DNA of 64,000 bases from Styela clava (lineage: Eukaryota > Chordata > Ascidiacea > Stolidobranchia > Styelidae): assembly GCF_964204865.1 (NCBI RefSeq), contig NC_135259.1:13464974-13528973 (forward strand). Direction: 5' to 3'. Below, piece by piece: positions 22,816-35,192 of this stretch (position 1 is its first letter; each line of letters opens with the position of its first letter). The position numbers and the translations under genes are program-made. Under the pieces are notes generated by a model. The model was not told the DNA's origin. It saw only the letters and a list, made by a program, of their open reading frames with translations, and searched no databases.

Positions 22816-25800
22816 ATGGATACAAGACTTCAACCTCTTGATGATATTCTGAAAGACAAAGAAAAGGAGATCACAAAATTAAAGAAAAATTTGAAAGAAC
22901 TAAATGAAAATTTGATTAGAGCAGCAGAAGCGGGTATAGTATATTGAATATGTAACTCAGAGCAAGAAATTGATGTGTGATTCTGAGACAAAGTTAGTTC
23001 TGTCAAAAAATTCTTTCTCGTGATAACAACATTTCATTTGACAATTTTGGTGTTGGGAAACTCCATTCTATTATATTTGAAAATTTTGGGGCACTCCAGG
23101 AGTGTGTATTGTGTTTCAATATGGAGGTAACTAATCTTGTTCGCCTCTTTACATCAAGTTGTGTAAAGGGACTGAAACCTTATGGGCAGGGGGTATATTC
23201 ACTCGGCTAACACAGACAATCCCTGAACTCGTAATAGAACTAAAATAAGGAAAATCGGAATAAAATTATGGCCCTACCCTAACATGGTACACACACTGCG
23301 AGACTACCCATTTTGGCAGTTTATCGAATATCAAACTAATATAATCACAGGATGCTTAAATCTTAATTAAATGACATTCATAATTACATACCACTGATTG
23401 AGATTTGTCTGATAATTAACTTTTTCAAATAATTTCGAATTTATTACAGAAATTTTTTTTTATCTTGGTTCCACCCCCTATGAAGTATTCCTAATAATCA
23501 CTTTATTTAATAAAGGAAATGTACTCCTGGAAGAGAAATCCAATCTTGAAGAAATGCTGGACAATATACAGAGAGAAAATGGAAAAATTGTTGAAGACTA
23601 TGAACAGGAAAAATATTCTTTGGAAAATAAACTCGAGGTGAAGAATTTGTGTAAATTGTGTTGGAATTCAATAAGTAAGTATCATAGAAATTATAAAAGG
23701 AGCAACTTGATCTGTGCAGCAGGTCAAAATGTTGGGAATGGTGGGTACCCATCTTAGATGTACAAAGGTGTAATGTGGAAATGAATAAGCTAAATCAGTG
23801 AATCTCTAACTTTAGTCTTACACCACATCTCAAAAATAACTAGCTAACAATAAGCTACAAATACCAGTATAGGGCTGTCCAAAATCGAATAATTTTTCGA
23901 ATCTAATATTTTTACCGAATCGAACCGAATAATCGAATAATATTGCGCAATCCTAAATCTGTCTCTATTACACAATAAACGCCTGCCCTTCGATGTTGTG
24001 GTAACGTATGTGCAGTTACATCTTACTTAACTGCTGGTATTTTGTAATAAAATGTTTTCAGAGGTCACACGCTTGTATGAACTGGTCAAAAAAATTGAAG
24101 GACTCTAAAATTTGGGTCTCAAACTGATGAGTGTTAAGAGTAAAAATTGTTCAATTCATAATTGCAATCTGATGACAATATTATTTGATGACTATAATAT
24201 TGTTAGTGTACAACAGCCATCAAAATTCAAGAGTGCAATTATTGGTCTTGGTATATAGATGGATAATACAGTATTGCCATCAAAAGAAGTTACAAATTCT
24301 ATTGAAAGAAGGTTTTGCCATCATAAGGATCCCAAAACACCTGTTTCAGCTTTGAGTTGCTTGTACCATGTTCTTATGATAACTAATTCAACAGCTTCAA
24401 ATCGATTCTATTTATAGAACTATCAGTTTTTGAATTGCCTTTTTCTCTATGTTCTCTCCCATAAAGTCATTACCATTAAACCTTTTAAGTTATGATGACC
24501 ATGCATGAAATGGCTAATCACTTGCCACCGGGCGGGCATTAGGAATGACATGATTATCACAAAATGAAGGCAAGAGAAATATCGGGAAACCAATTAACCC
24601 GAGAGCAAGAGTGGTCTAAGCTCGAAGCGCCGCTTCAATGTCCGATGAAAAACGTCCTGCAAATGTGGTTTCCGCTTTCTGTACCTAATTTTCTGTACCT
24701 GATTCGGAAATAAGTCGAAAAACGATTCGATTAGATTTCGAATATTTGGTTCGCTTGGACAGCCCTAATAACAGATAGTGTGGATGGAACTTAAATCATG
24801 CAATGAATGAAAAGTTTTGAAATGTGAATATCCTAAATAAGGCGGGCAAGATCAAATCCAACAAATATTTTTATTTAGCTTCACGCCTCCTCAAAAATTG
24901 TCACACATTTTTTCAGGTGATGACAAAGATGAAAGCTCAAGTTGAATCTAATCTTCAAGAAGAAACGAACAGGTGGAAGACAGAATTTCAAAGGTTGGAA
25001 CAGCAATTTAGGAAGAAACATTCTGATGAAATCGTTATGATCAAATCACGAGTAAGATATCTGCGAATATCGTATGACTGCTGATTCAACATTTTGAAAA
25101 TTCCCATCTTGGCGGTGTGGCGTATTCTGCTAAGCGTTATAAATATGCTCGCCACCGCACCTCTGATTACCATGCGGTTCGAATTCCATGCATGGATAGT
25201 TATGTGCGAGTGGATTGCTGGACTCTTCGCTGCTGTATAGTGGGTCACGTAACTGATCAAGTCCATGCTTGTGAAAACAAATATCTGGCTAGCCAATACC
25301 CGACATGGACTGGTATCCTAACGAGAGGCCGTGGTTCGTCTATGAATGAGCGACTTTATCCGCTTTCCTCTCCCCCCAGACTAAATATGACCTCTGACCA
25401 AGTTTGATATACGGATCAATGGGAGATAAAACCCCCAAAATAAATGAGCATGCCATCAAGGCCTTGCATTTTTGCATTTAAGATATAAGTTTGAAATATA
25501 TTAGGCAGAACGGCAGGAAGGGTACTAAAGGTACTAAATCTTCAATTCTCTCACCTTTTTTACTTTGGATTTTGATTGTGATACAAATTTTATTTTTAAT
25601 AAAAGCTTGATGATACTGCTAGTCAACTACAGCAAGAAAAACTGATGAACTCTCAACGTCTTTCTACAATTGAATTGAAAGAATCGCAAATCGAAAAATT
25701 GCAGAAAGAACTTAAGCAAATGCAAACTAGGTGATTAGTTATATTATTAATAATATCCCAATGCAATATGTAATCTATTCAATCTTTCTTTGAAGTGGAA

Positions 25801-28800
25801 AATTTCATAAATCACTGTATTTTCATTTTGATCATATCTAAAACTATACAAATATAAAGGTCATTGTTTTTTAACATTTTGAGATTTACGTTTTGATCAA
25901 CTTGGATGACGGCTTAAAGTCCTTAACTTTTTAATAAAAATGTTCTAAATTATTCCTGAGTTCAGAAATTTGTTGAATATAATGGATTTCGAATGGTTTG
26001 AATATTCGATTTGTTTTGGAGAACCCTGGTGCCAATTTTATATTTAGGATTTTGAATAATACATGTAATAGCATGTCATCATAAAGAACGAAGTAGAGTG
26101 TAGTAGTGGCTTTTTGGGAACCTAGACTTGTCTCAGAATAAGCGTTAGATTATGAATCTAAATTTGCAATTGTCTGTACTCATTAGTCATTACATAGTGA
26201 ACAACGATGTCACAAAAATCTTAGTTTGACCCAGTTCCAAAATTTTGGTAGCTGAAATAGATGCTTCGTATATTTTTTGCAATTCATGCTACAAGACTTA
26301 TTAATCTTTTATATATAATTTATTAATTTTATATTTCCGCTCAACAGATATATCCAAATCACAGAAAATATTAAAAGACTTTTATCCTTTTTGGTAATCC
26401 CTGGTGTTTGGTTTTCATCGCTATTCGCTTGTCAAAAACTCAATGTTCTTTTTATCGATTTTGCCATTGTGTATTCCATTTGGTGGTTCTTTCATTGAGA
26501 TATCTGGTATAGAAGTGTTACTAATATCTTGATGCAATTTCAGCTTGAATGACACGTTATCTAGTGAAGTTGCAGAATTATCGAATGATAATTATGAATT
26601 AAAATTGCAAGTTCAAGAATTGGAAATGAATGAACATGAACTATCACAAACTGTTCAGCAACTGAAAGAAATGGTGAGAATTTATGAAATAGGCATGATG
26701 GCTCCTCTTGGTTAGCATTATCGCTTAGGCACATTGAAGTTCCGAGGTACATTGGAACCGTGTAGCCACTATACACCAGGGGTGTGCAACAGACGGGCCC
26801 GCGTGCCACAATCCAGGGTACTCCTGTAGTATGCGAACCAAGATGGCGGAAACCGGAACGTAGTATGTGTACCAGGTTAGGGTTAGGCCATAATTTTATT
26901 CAAATTTTCCTTATCTTAGTTTTATTACATATTCGGGGACTAGCCAAGTGACTCCCGTAGTATTTGTACCTGAAATGACGGCCTAAACCTAAACTGGTAC
27001 ACATACTACGTTCCGGTGTCTCCATCTTGTTTTGCATTCGCATACAGCAGTATCCAATTCAGTCGCCAAGCCATTTAGTGTGGCTCTTGTAAACACTTGA
27101 TCTTTCACCATCAAGCATAAAATCCAAATCCGGCAGTTTATGTTCAATAATTCGCTTATGTGGGTAAAAATACAAAATGTTTTTTGCTCTTGTCTCTCTG
27201 TTGAAGTTTTTTCCATTTTGCCCAATGCATTATTACTGTAAGGCTAAGCAGTGGCTGCATTCCTCTTCTCTTGCCTTTCCCGCCTGGAAAAATAGAATTT
27301 TTTGTGTGGCCCAGCTAGATGTCCGAAGTTGGTTACATGGCCTATCAACGAAAATGTTGCACACCCCTGCTATACACCAATGGGATCTACATATCCAGTA
27401 TTTGAAAAAGTTTGCAGCTTAATATTCCTCATGCATTACCGGTATATCTTTTTCTATTTATATTTTTGTATATTTTGTTAAATTCCAAATTTTTAGATGG
27501 AAATTGCAAAAAATAATGAAGACAATCTTAGACAAGCAAAAGAAGATGCTGAAAGAGAAACATCGAGTTATTATAATAATTTAGAGGTACGAGTGCTTGC
27601 TGTCAAGTAAATTTTTCCCCAAACACCACAGCTCTGTTTTTCGTGTTAAAAATCTGGTTCTATTTTTTCAACTTTTTAACTTTCTTTTCAGTTATGCAGA
27701 GAAGAATGTCGTGAGTTACAAGCTGAATTAAACATACTTAAACTTCAACCTAATGACCCAAATAGTAGAGGAAATTCATTGTTTGCAGAAGTGGAAGACA
27801 AAAGGGTACAGGCGGAAAAGAATTTAATTAGGTATGCTGGTATACTGTACTTAAAAATTAGCTAGATAATTTGGCTTATTTGAAAATTATATTTGTCCTC
27901 TAATATTTTCAAAATTCTGCAATGTAAGATTATCTGCAAAATAGAATCATTTGAAGTACCTGATACTCCCTAAAAAGCAAACGCGTATTTTAGCATGGTG
28001 CGCCTATGTGTGAACAATACCCTAATCTGAGCAATTTATTGATGGTGTGTTTTATAACTTGATGCACCTTCTGTACCTCACAATTCGGTATTAAATTGAT
28101 TGATTACAGAAATTCGACTTTGCATACTGAGCAAAGTATTATCTGCATCCCTAAATCACATATTACAATATAGGCCAGACATGGGCAAAGTACGACCCGC
28201 GGGCCAAATCCGGGTCATTGGGTTATTCAATCTGGCCCTGTCTGATGCTGCCACAACCAAACTGAAACCAAATTTTGATGTTTTAAGGAATTTGTTGAGA
28301 TTGAGGTTTATTTTAGTTTTGGAACGAGGCTTATTGTTTTCCACTGTTGTTTTTGTAACACTGTAAATATTGTTCATAAAATGTAACTTTTTCCATCACA
28401 CTCACTCACACGCCAGTCCAGGTGGGCAAATTCTTTGGCCCCTGGTTCAAAAACCTTGCCCACTCCTGATATAGACTCGCTTTTCATGGATCTCTATTGT
28501 TTGTTGTATGCTATATGTTTTTTTTACATATGTGTAGGCATATAGCAATTAGAGATGACTCATTGTGCTCAATGTTTGAAGGTTTGCTATTTGTATCTTC
28601 CTATCCACAGTCCACACAAATGAATTGGTAGTGATATCTGGACAGAATACGATCACCATATGAATACATTGTCTTATCAACTTTCCTGCCTTGATAAATA
28701 TAAATAATCTATACTAATTTAATGAAACCCATCCTTTAATTTTCAGTATGAAGTCAAAATACAACTGTATGCTGAGACAAAGTGATCAATTAAAGCATTA

Positions 28801-31171
28801 TACAATGAAATTAAAGGTAATATTGTACTTCACATTTCTATTTAAAATGTTTCCAAGTCCTAACTACAAGATTTCAAATTTTAGATGCAAATTTCAGCTC
28901 TGCTCGAAACTCGGTCACGCACAATTGACCAGCAGCATGTTAGATCTTTGGAAGAATCATTATCAGCTGCTCGGAATGATAACGCCAAACTTGTGCAAAA
29001 ATTGAAGGCTTTTCAAGATAAGGTAAAATCTTGATTCAGTCATTTACTGGTATATATTTTTGAATTTTCAGTCTCATTGTATTAATCTGTTCAAAAAAAG
29101 GTCAAATGTTGAAAAAAAATGTGTATGAAAAAACTACAAAAAAAAGCTGCCTTATGACTTGATTTCTATTTCAAAGTTTGAAGCCATAATACAGAAGTGT
29201 TTCAGTAACAAATTATAGATGCTTTGAAGCCAAAAATATATGTTTCATCATTTTCTCAAAACTATTTTTTTTTTAAATTTTTTTTTATATAAGGCCATAA
29301 ACCTATCCTAAAATTTCTCTCATCATTAGGGACATGTTTACAATCAAATCCAAGTGCGGAATCTGAGTTAGGCTTTTCGATTTGATTCAATGCCAATTTA
29401 CCGGTAGTAAAATGACTGAAAATAAGTACCGGTAAATTGTTTGTAATTTCATTGCCTACCTACTCAGTTTTAACTTTGATAAAATAAAGAACTGACTTCA
29501 AAGAAGTTATTCGATTTTACAGTTAACGAGAAGAGGAGATGATCTTATTTCCGGCAGCAGTTCAAGCACAGGAGGTCAAACTGGTATGGTTCAGTTTTTC
29601 AAGAATGAACTGAAAGAGAAAAAGTGGGTTTAATCCAATTTTAGTGGGATAATTGAATTAGTTTTTATTAGATTATTTTTTTTATTTTTTCTAATTTATT
29701 AATTGTTTGTGGGATGGATATCTTGCCTTAAGGTTATTTTATCAGTCGTATACCTGTTTGTTAATGTTGTAACAAAAGTTCTAGTGATTCGAGAGTCTTG
29801 CTTGCTGGCTGCTGCACAAATCTATTTCTGTAACGTTTCGTCTGACCAAGGTCAGATTTTGGCTCATTCATACAATAAATCACAAGAAGACAAATAATAT
29901 CCACGTTTTTTAGTTCGGAATTAGAACGTATCACAGAAGAGCTGCGTTTAAATGAATTATACCTTCGAATGGAATCGAAAAAAGTTACGTCATTGCAACA
30001 TGATTTGTATGAACAAGGAAAACTTCTCGATGTTGCTAAATCTGCAAGATTTAAACTACAAGTGGAGATCGATAGATTGAAAATGAAATGTGGCGAAGAT
30101 GGTAGTTTGTTTTTTGTCTTTTTCCAAAAGTATTCACTATTGTGTACTTTTTGACTTGGACAGGACTGAAGGATTCAGTTGAAACATTCAATTTGCAAAG
30201 ATGAATAATCCATCCAATAATCCTTCTGACTTCTGTTCAGTCTATCAAAAATTTCTCATCCTTGGCTGAGAGTAGATCTTCTATGATTAAGTATCATTTT
30301 ATCTATATAATACTCAACATGCCTGGTTATGTGTAAGCTAGACGGTTTATTCATGAGTACATTTTTATATTTCAAAAATTTGGCAATAAAATTTTATTTT
30401 TTAGGAGGGTTTTCCTCCACACTTTTAATATATTGTACACCGTCTCATTTTTGTGTGTCTTTAGTTACGCTTTCTCACTGGAAAAAATGTATGTTGGAAC
30501 ATCTGTCAAAGTTAATATTGCTTTGCATTTGTGTTTCAGTGAAAGTGAAGGCGTATCAACATAAATGGAAGTCGGAAAAAATATTTCCAAAAGAATCAGA
30601 GAAAGGTAATCTAAAAATGATAACTGTTCCAGTGGGCTTCAAGGTCTCATACCCAATGGGGCAGGGGGTAATCTCTTTGAATTGTTTTATATCTACATTG
30701 CTATGTCCAACAACAGATAGTGGCATCTCAATTTGAAATTTTATATTAGTTTCAGATAAATTTCCTGAGCATACAGAAAATGACAAAGAAAATGAAGAAC
30801 CTAAATCAACCAAAATCAGTTGCGACAAGACTTCAACAAAAAATTGTATTGAGGATAAAAACAGTTTTGAACAAACTCGCAACGAACCTCAAAAATCTGG
30901 TTCTGTCAGAAAGCCACTTGCTGAAAAAGAGGTTTCAAATGAGCAATATAACATTGTTAATGATAAAAATGATAAAGTATCAATTAAGACTGAATATGTA
31001 TATTCTGATCATGTAAGTTCTGACACATCTGGAGAAGTAGATGTTAAAAAAGAAGTTGGGGTTTCCGAAGAAGCAGTACCGTCAGCAAAAATAGGTTCAT
31101 CTGGAAAAATTGATATAAATAATCTTGACGCTGGTAATGTAACTACTGCTGCAGATTGCAAACAACAATGA
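22816..31171 (+). CDS. SPDL1: Spindly, dynein-dynactin kinetochore adaptor
   Basis: Thirteen exons join in phase: 22816-22933, 23516-23637, 24917-25051, 25606-25730, 26544-26673, 27497-27586, 27692-27831, 28747-28816, 28885-29022, 29523-29623, 29914-30101, 30540-30605, 30756-31171. They give 612 residues; human SPDL1 has 605. Spindly recruits dynein-dynactin to kinetochores through the ROD-Zwilch-ZW10 complex and is needed for checkpoint protein stripping. Three functional marks are visible. The CC1 box AAEAG (residues 36-40) contacts dynein light intermediate chain. The Spindly motif NSLFAEVEDKR (268-278) contacts the dynactin pointed end. The C-terminal CKQQ is a CaaX box for farnesylation; the human protein ends CPQQ. 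Residues 1 to about 420 are predicted coiled coil, with YEQEKYSLENK and SYYNNLE also matching vertebrate Spindly. The last 140 residues are low-complexity, acidic and Lys/Ser-rich. Introns 1, 2, 3, 5 and 7 contain transposons. Confidence 0.93.
23088..23320 (+). repeat. MITE-family copy 2, in Spindly intron 1
   Basis: Uninterrupted copy with left end GCACTCCAGGAGTGTGTATT and right end GGTACACACACTGCGAG. It serves as the empty-site reference for the hAT insertion in copy 1. Confidence 0.7.
23870..24767. mobile_element. hAT-like element, 898 bp, in Spindly intron 2
   Basis: Inverted ends are TAGGGCTGTCCAA and TTGGACAGCCCTA, with sub-terminal ATTCGAATA-type motifs. Flanking octamers (TACCAGTA, ATAACAGA) match only loosely, so the target duplication has decayed. 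No transposase frame is visible. Confidence 0.75.
25112..25405 (+). repeat. tRNA-derived SINE in Spindly intron 3
   Basis: An A-box-like TGGCGTATTCTGCTAAGCG at 25118-25136 and a B-box GGTTCGAATTCC at 25176-25187 have tRNA spacing. They are followed by a tail shared with the copies at 33.0-34.2 kb (for example TGCGAGNGGATTGCTGGACT). Confidence 0.7.
26777..27369. mobile_element. non-autonomous hAT element, 593 bp, in Spindly intron 5
   Basis: Ends CAGGGGTGTGCAAC and GTTGCACACCCCTG are exact inverses. The 8-bp target duplication CTATACAC is exact at 26769-26776 and 27370-27377. A MITE-family copy lies inside at about 26820-27050. Confidence 0.92.
26820..27050 (+). repeat. MITE-family copy 3, nested in the hAT element
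   Basis: The internal stretch ACCAGGTTAGGGTTAGGCCA with downstream TTATCTTAGTTTTATTACAT matches the reverse of copies 1 and 2. Outer ends (TCCTGTAGTATGCGAACCAAG and the inverse near 27030) match the foldback at 57464. Confidence 0.6.
28176..28468. mobile_element. hAT-like element, 293 bp, in Spindly intron 7
   Basis: Ends CAGACATGGGCAAA and TTGCCCACTCCTG are near-inverses. Target duplications are ATATAGGC (28168-28175) and ATATAGAC (28469-28476). GACCCGCGGGCC near the left end is typical of this class. Confidence 0.8.
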
Positions 31172-31665
31172 TGCGTTTTCAATGAAATAGCATCTTTTTC
31201 ATAATTTTTTCGTAAATGTAAAGACTAACATCATTTAAAATGTAATAATATTAATGGATTAGACTTGTTTATTGGTCGCAAAGTGGACCACAGATAGTGT
31301 GGTTGGGGATTGTGAAAAAATATAGCTATTACAGCCGACTAAGGCATAGGTTCTCAAAGTCCTCCTTACGGATCGCCAGGGCATCGTGAGAGAAACCCAG
31401 GGGTTTGGCGAGCTATTTCTTATTCAAATACTGACTTTGCTAATTTTGTAACTGTCTAAAGAAGCAATAAACGCTTTGAAAAACTTGACCTCTGTAGCGT
31501 CCAAATTTAAGTATGACATCTATAAGTTATAATAAAGAATTTATTTTTATAAATTTATTGTTGGGCCGATGCATATAACATTCAACTTCTTCACAGGCTC
31601 CTTAATATGCTAATTGATTTAAAATTTTCAGTACTTGGAGATAGAAAAAGTTGCAGGAGGCTATC
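31172..31665. other. Spindly 3' region
   Basis: Probable 3' UTR followed by transposon-like sequence (GGTTCTCAAAGTCCTCC near 31350). AATAAA-type signals occur at about 31466 and 31528; which one is used is unknown. Confidence 0.35.
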
Positions 31666-31959
31666 GCTTTTATTTTCAAATCATGGGAGCTGATATATCG
31701 CCCACAATTTTGCTATTTTATTTTAATCTATGGGAACACCTTATTCTGTCACTCTTGTCCTATACTAGGTGCAAAGTAATAATCGGGAAGCACCAAATTT
31801 TTTCCTGGGAGAGCTTTTATTTTCAAATCATGGGAGCTGATATATCGCCCACAATTTTGCTATTTTATTTTAATCTATGGGAACACCTTATTCTGTCACT
31901 CTTGTCCTATACTAGGTGCAAAGTAATAATCGGGAAGCACCAAATTTTTTCCTGGGAGA
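31666..31959. repeat. perfect 147-bp tandem duplication
   Basis: 31666-31812 and 31813-31959 are identical base for base as read. Because 147 is a multiple of three, an open frame repeats a 49-residue unit, but nothing suggests it is a protein. The right side runs into GTTGGAAACACTG, a hAT-like terminus. Confidence 0.95.
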
Positions 31960-31999
31960 ATCCATAGTTGGAAACACTGCTTTGGCGTATGGGTGCGTA

Positions 32000-33015
32000 T
32001 AGCAAGCTTTCGTGTCAATATATTTGTGCTTGAATCTCCACAACTATTTTGCGACTTCGGAGGTACATGGATGTGGAATCTATACATGACTATTTAAAAT
32101 TGAAATATATATATCTGTTAGGTTATCGTATAGATGCGGCTTTCTGTATATTTTCTATCACATCAGCTGCTGGTAATAGAAGTGAGGTGAAGTCGAAAAA
32201 GTTTTTATTTCACAAACAACGTCGACAAGTAAATATATATAATGTTGAATATATAAGTAATAGGTAGAGTGGTAGTGTTTTGTGTCTGCGAGTCTGCAAT
32301 TTTTTTTTACTTAGTGCAAATTAAGCCAGGGGCAAGAGTACAAAACTTCGTTTATGTGGTAAGGGCGGCGATGCCCACAATAACACCGGCCTGCCTACCT
32401 AAATATATTAATGACGATAATAACCACCAGAAGGCAAACTGTATATGTGGAGTGTAAGCTAGTGAACGTGTGTTTGCTTGCCCATGGGAAACGAAATGAA
32501 CTCAAATACTTAATTGGCGAAAAAGAATAAAAGCTAACAAATCTGATTAGAAACGGCATAAACGTATATTGTGTATTTTTATTGTTTGCTGGCTGGAACA
32601 ATACATCTCTCTCATAAATTGAATTATGGCGTCTTTTGGACGTCATAGTAAAATTTTTGAGGTTTGCAGTTTAAAATAAAAAAAACACTCAAAAATGAAT
32701 TGGTAACAGTATATATACAGCTGAATGTCGATACCAGGTTTCAGGCTACTTTGGCTATCGGTAAATTCGGCACTGTTTGTGAATTTTGCATTGGACATGC
32801 CCTTTTTCAGACGATGTATGATCTCTCAAAATCTTGGATTGCGGTTAATACCTTCAAAAATCAATATTTTATATCAATTGATTTCATGTATGGTACAATA
32901 TGACGCCATGATAGCTTTTATGCAGTATATTTGACTTTTAGAATAATAATTTAGAATAATAATAATAAATCGCTCTGTGATCGCCAATTATTCAAAGTAA
33001 ATTCGCCGGTTATAT
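32000..33015. other. intergenic, no gene recognised
   Basis: Several short open frames exist on both strands without recognisable domains or splice support. Confidence 0.35.
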
Positions 33016-33018
33016 GTG

Positions 33019-33800
33019 GTGGTGTGGCGCATCGGGCTAAGCGTTAGGAACACCCATCGCATTTGAGATTACCCTGCGTGAGTTCGCAGAGAGAGAGAGA
33101 GAGATTTATTTTTCGTCAACCAGAAAAAATACTGAATTAGCCACAATACAAATATATATATTTATGCAATAACATACGTAAAGTTTTCTGGTATAGACTG
33201 GGAGGAGCGATACGACCCTTCGGTTCGAATCCACTGGGGGATAATTATGTGCGAGAGGATTGTTGGACTGGTCGCCGTCACAGAGCAGCGTTCCCCAAAT
33301 TTTTTTTGGCCACGGTACGCTTACGCTTCTTATCTCGCTTCGCGGAACACTAAATATTAAAAGGGTAAAATTAATAAAGGAAAATGGTGCAATGCAGAGG
33401 TTCTAAAAGGTTGCGCCGTAGATAGTTGCCAAAGCGAAAATGGCACCATCCTCAAATAGTTAGTCCGCTTTAGGCCGACGGTGACGCGATATTGAACGGT
33501 TGGTTACCAGTTGGGCGACAACTTCACAATCCCGAGATCGCCATGGCGTCAAATTTAGTCGTAATTTTGATCTCTTTTCCCCGGAACACTTGGAAGACGC
33601 TCGCGGAACACTAGTGTTCTGCGGAACACTAGTGTTCTGCGTAACACAGTTTGGGAAACGCTGTCGTAGAGTGTTGACGGCAACCCGTGGTCAATTCTCC
33701 GCCATCAAGCCCCTACATCCGAAAACTAAAAAACTGGCTAGGTAATCCCATATCCGACAACTGGTAACCGGAAGAGATGCCGTTATACGCCAAGCCTTCT
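33019..33800 (+). repeat. tRNA-derived SINE, twice interrupted
   Basis: The A-box part TGGCGCATCGGGCTAAGCG is at about 33025 and the B-box GGTTCGAATCC at about 33222. They are separated by an extra stretch of about 130 bases that starts with a (GA)n run. The SINE body resumes to 33285, is broken by a hAT element (33286-33663), and then continues. Confidence 0.65.
33286..33663. mobile_element. hAT-like element, 378 bp, inside the SINE
   Basis: Ends CAGCGTTCCCCAAA and TTTGGGAAACGCTG are inverted. Flanks TCACAGAG (33278-33285) and TCGTAGAG (33664-33671) are a mutated target duplication. CGGAACACTAGTGTTCTG is a nearby internal palindrome. Confidence 0.82.
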
Positions 33801-33829
33801 AGTCGGCCGGGATAAATATGTAGGCTATA

Positions 33830-34204
33830 TCACATCCGAAACCGCGGGAGGATTGCTGAATTCCACGTCGTTGCAGAGCGCAATATTAGGATAAGACTCA
33901 CATATTTATCCCGATGGTAATACCGATGGGACGGCTTAATCATATGGCGAACCACGGCCTTTCGTCTGGTTACCACTCCATGTCGGGTATGGGATAAGTT
34001 AGTTACTTGTTTTCGGAAGCATGGACATGAAGAAGCCGTAACCGACGAGCGGTTACGTGAACCACTCAACGGCAACAAGGAGTCCAGCAATCCTCTCGCA
34101 CATGACTATCCCCGCATGGGATTCGAACCTGCGAACCCTAGCAGAGTAATCAGAGGTGCGGTGGCGAGCGTATTCCTAACGCTTAGCACGATGAGCCACA
34201 CCGA
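33830..34204 (-). repeat. tRNA-derived SINE, reverse orientation
   Basis: On the minus strand the A-box TGGCTCATCGTGCTAAGCG ends the element near 34198 and the B-box GGTTCGAATCCC lies at about 34117-34128. The tail runs to about 33830 and lies tail to tail with the plus-strand SINE. Confidence 0.7.
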
Positions 34205-34254
34205 AATTAATTGAAGTTTGATCGATCTTCGAATATTGTAAATTTGGAATCGAT

Positions 34255-34450
34255 GGTGATCGTACGTTTGAACCCACGTACATTTGAACCCATACATTTG
34301 CACCCTTATATCCGCGGATTCAATCTATATGAGGATGCTAAAATCCATGGGTCAGGGTTAGTATGGGTTCAAATATCCGTAAAAAAAAATTCATAGGTGC
34401 AATAGTATGCAGGTGCAATTGTCGTGGGTTCAAATTACTGGTTCAAATGT
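34255..34450. repeat. degenerate minisatellite related to 2463-2700
   Basis: Recurring GGGTTCAAAT, GGTGCAAT and the reverse TTGAACCCAYRYA units in both orientations. Confidence 0.5.
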
Positions 34451-35168
34451 GATGGAACCGGAATCGATATGTAAGGGGAGAGCGATTTTCATAACAACAA
34501 TCACCCCAACAACAATTCGACAAAAAGAGGTCGCGGAAGCGAACCTCGGCCATGTTCAAATAATTTATAGTCTACTCCAAAAATCGCGAAACAAAGATAT
34601 CCGAGTGGTTCGAAAACGAAATATTAAGTTTCCAAGTAAAAAATTGGGTACTTTTAAATGCCCTGTTTATAGATATATTTGTACCCCCCTCAAACCAGAT
34701 ATGTTAAGACTAAAAAAGATAATAAATCTCATTGACTAAAGTAAAAAGTACGAATAATTACCTCTTTGCGTGTACGAGTATACGAGAAATTTCTAGGGCG
34801 TAATGAAAGGTTGTACTAGTATTACAAATTTATGAATTGGTATGCTAGTCGCATTTTATCCTAAATCTTCTGTCAATTTTCAACATATATGCTAGTTAAC
34901 CAAGGAGAACATAAAATGACCTGTTATTTGAAATTTGTGGCCAGTGTTCAATTTATCTCTGCTCAAGTGAGGATATTTTTCGCTTTAGGACGTTGCAGAA
35001 TTTCGAATATTTAAAAAAAAAATTAATAACAAAAAACATTATTATGCCTATTCAAATTGTCTAATTTAAAGCAATAAGTTCTTTTCTGGCTGCAGACCGT
35101 AAATGTTTTTTGACTTGAAGTCAAATGTTGAACAACAAAATCTGCTTGATTATGGGAACGAGGTTCTA

Positions 35169-35178
35169 GTCACGTGAC
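35169..35178. promoter_or_regulatory. GTCACGTGAC palindrome (E-box, USF/MITF-like)
   Basis: A perfect 10-base palindrome containing CACGTG, overlapping TGACGTC (CRE-like). It lies 15 bases before the ATG of the putative exon at 35193. Regulatory use is inferred. Confidence 0.35.
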
Positions 35179-35192
35179 GTCCACACCCGCTA

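Noticed and set aside
25112..25200. Possible tRNA gene
   Set aside because: A and B boxes are present, but the cloverleaf is not maintained, and the sequence continues into a SINE tail shared with other copies.
28156..28377. Overlapping frames on both strands in Spindly intron 7
   Set aside because: They lie within the 293-bp hAT element.
20085..31171. LIN9 and Spindly as a tunicate-type operon
   Set aside because: The 1.1-kb gap and the poor acceptor before the Spindly ATG do not fit the short intergenic spacing of known trans-spliced operons.
31635..31967. 110-codon frame with two identical 49-residue repeats
   Set aside because: Produced by the 147-bp tandem DNA duplication in non-coding sequence. 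Hydrophobic AT-rich translation without a known domain.
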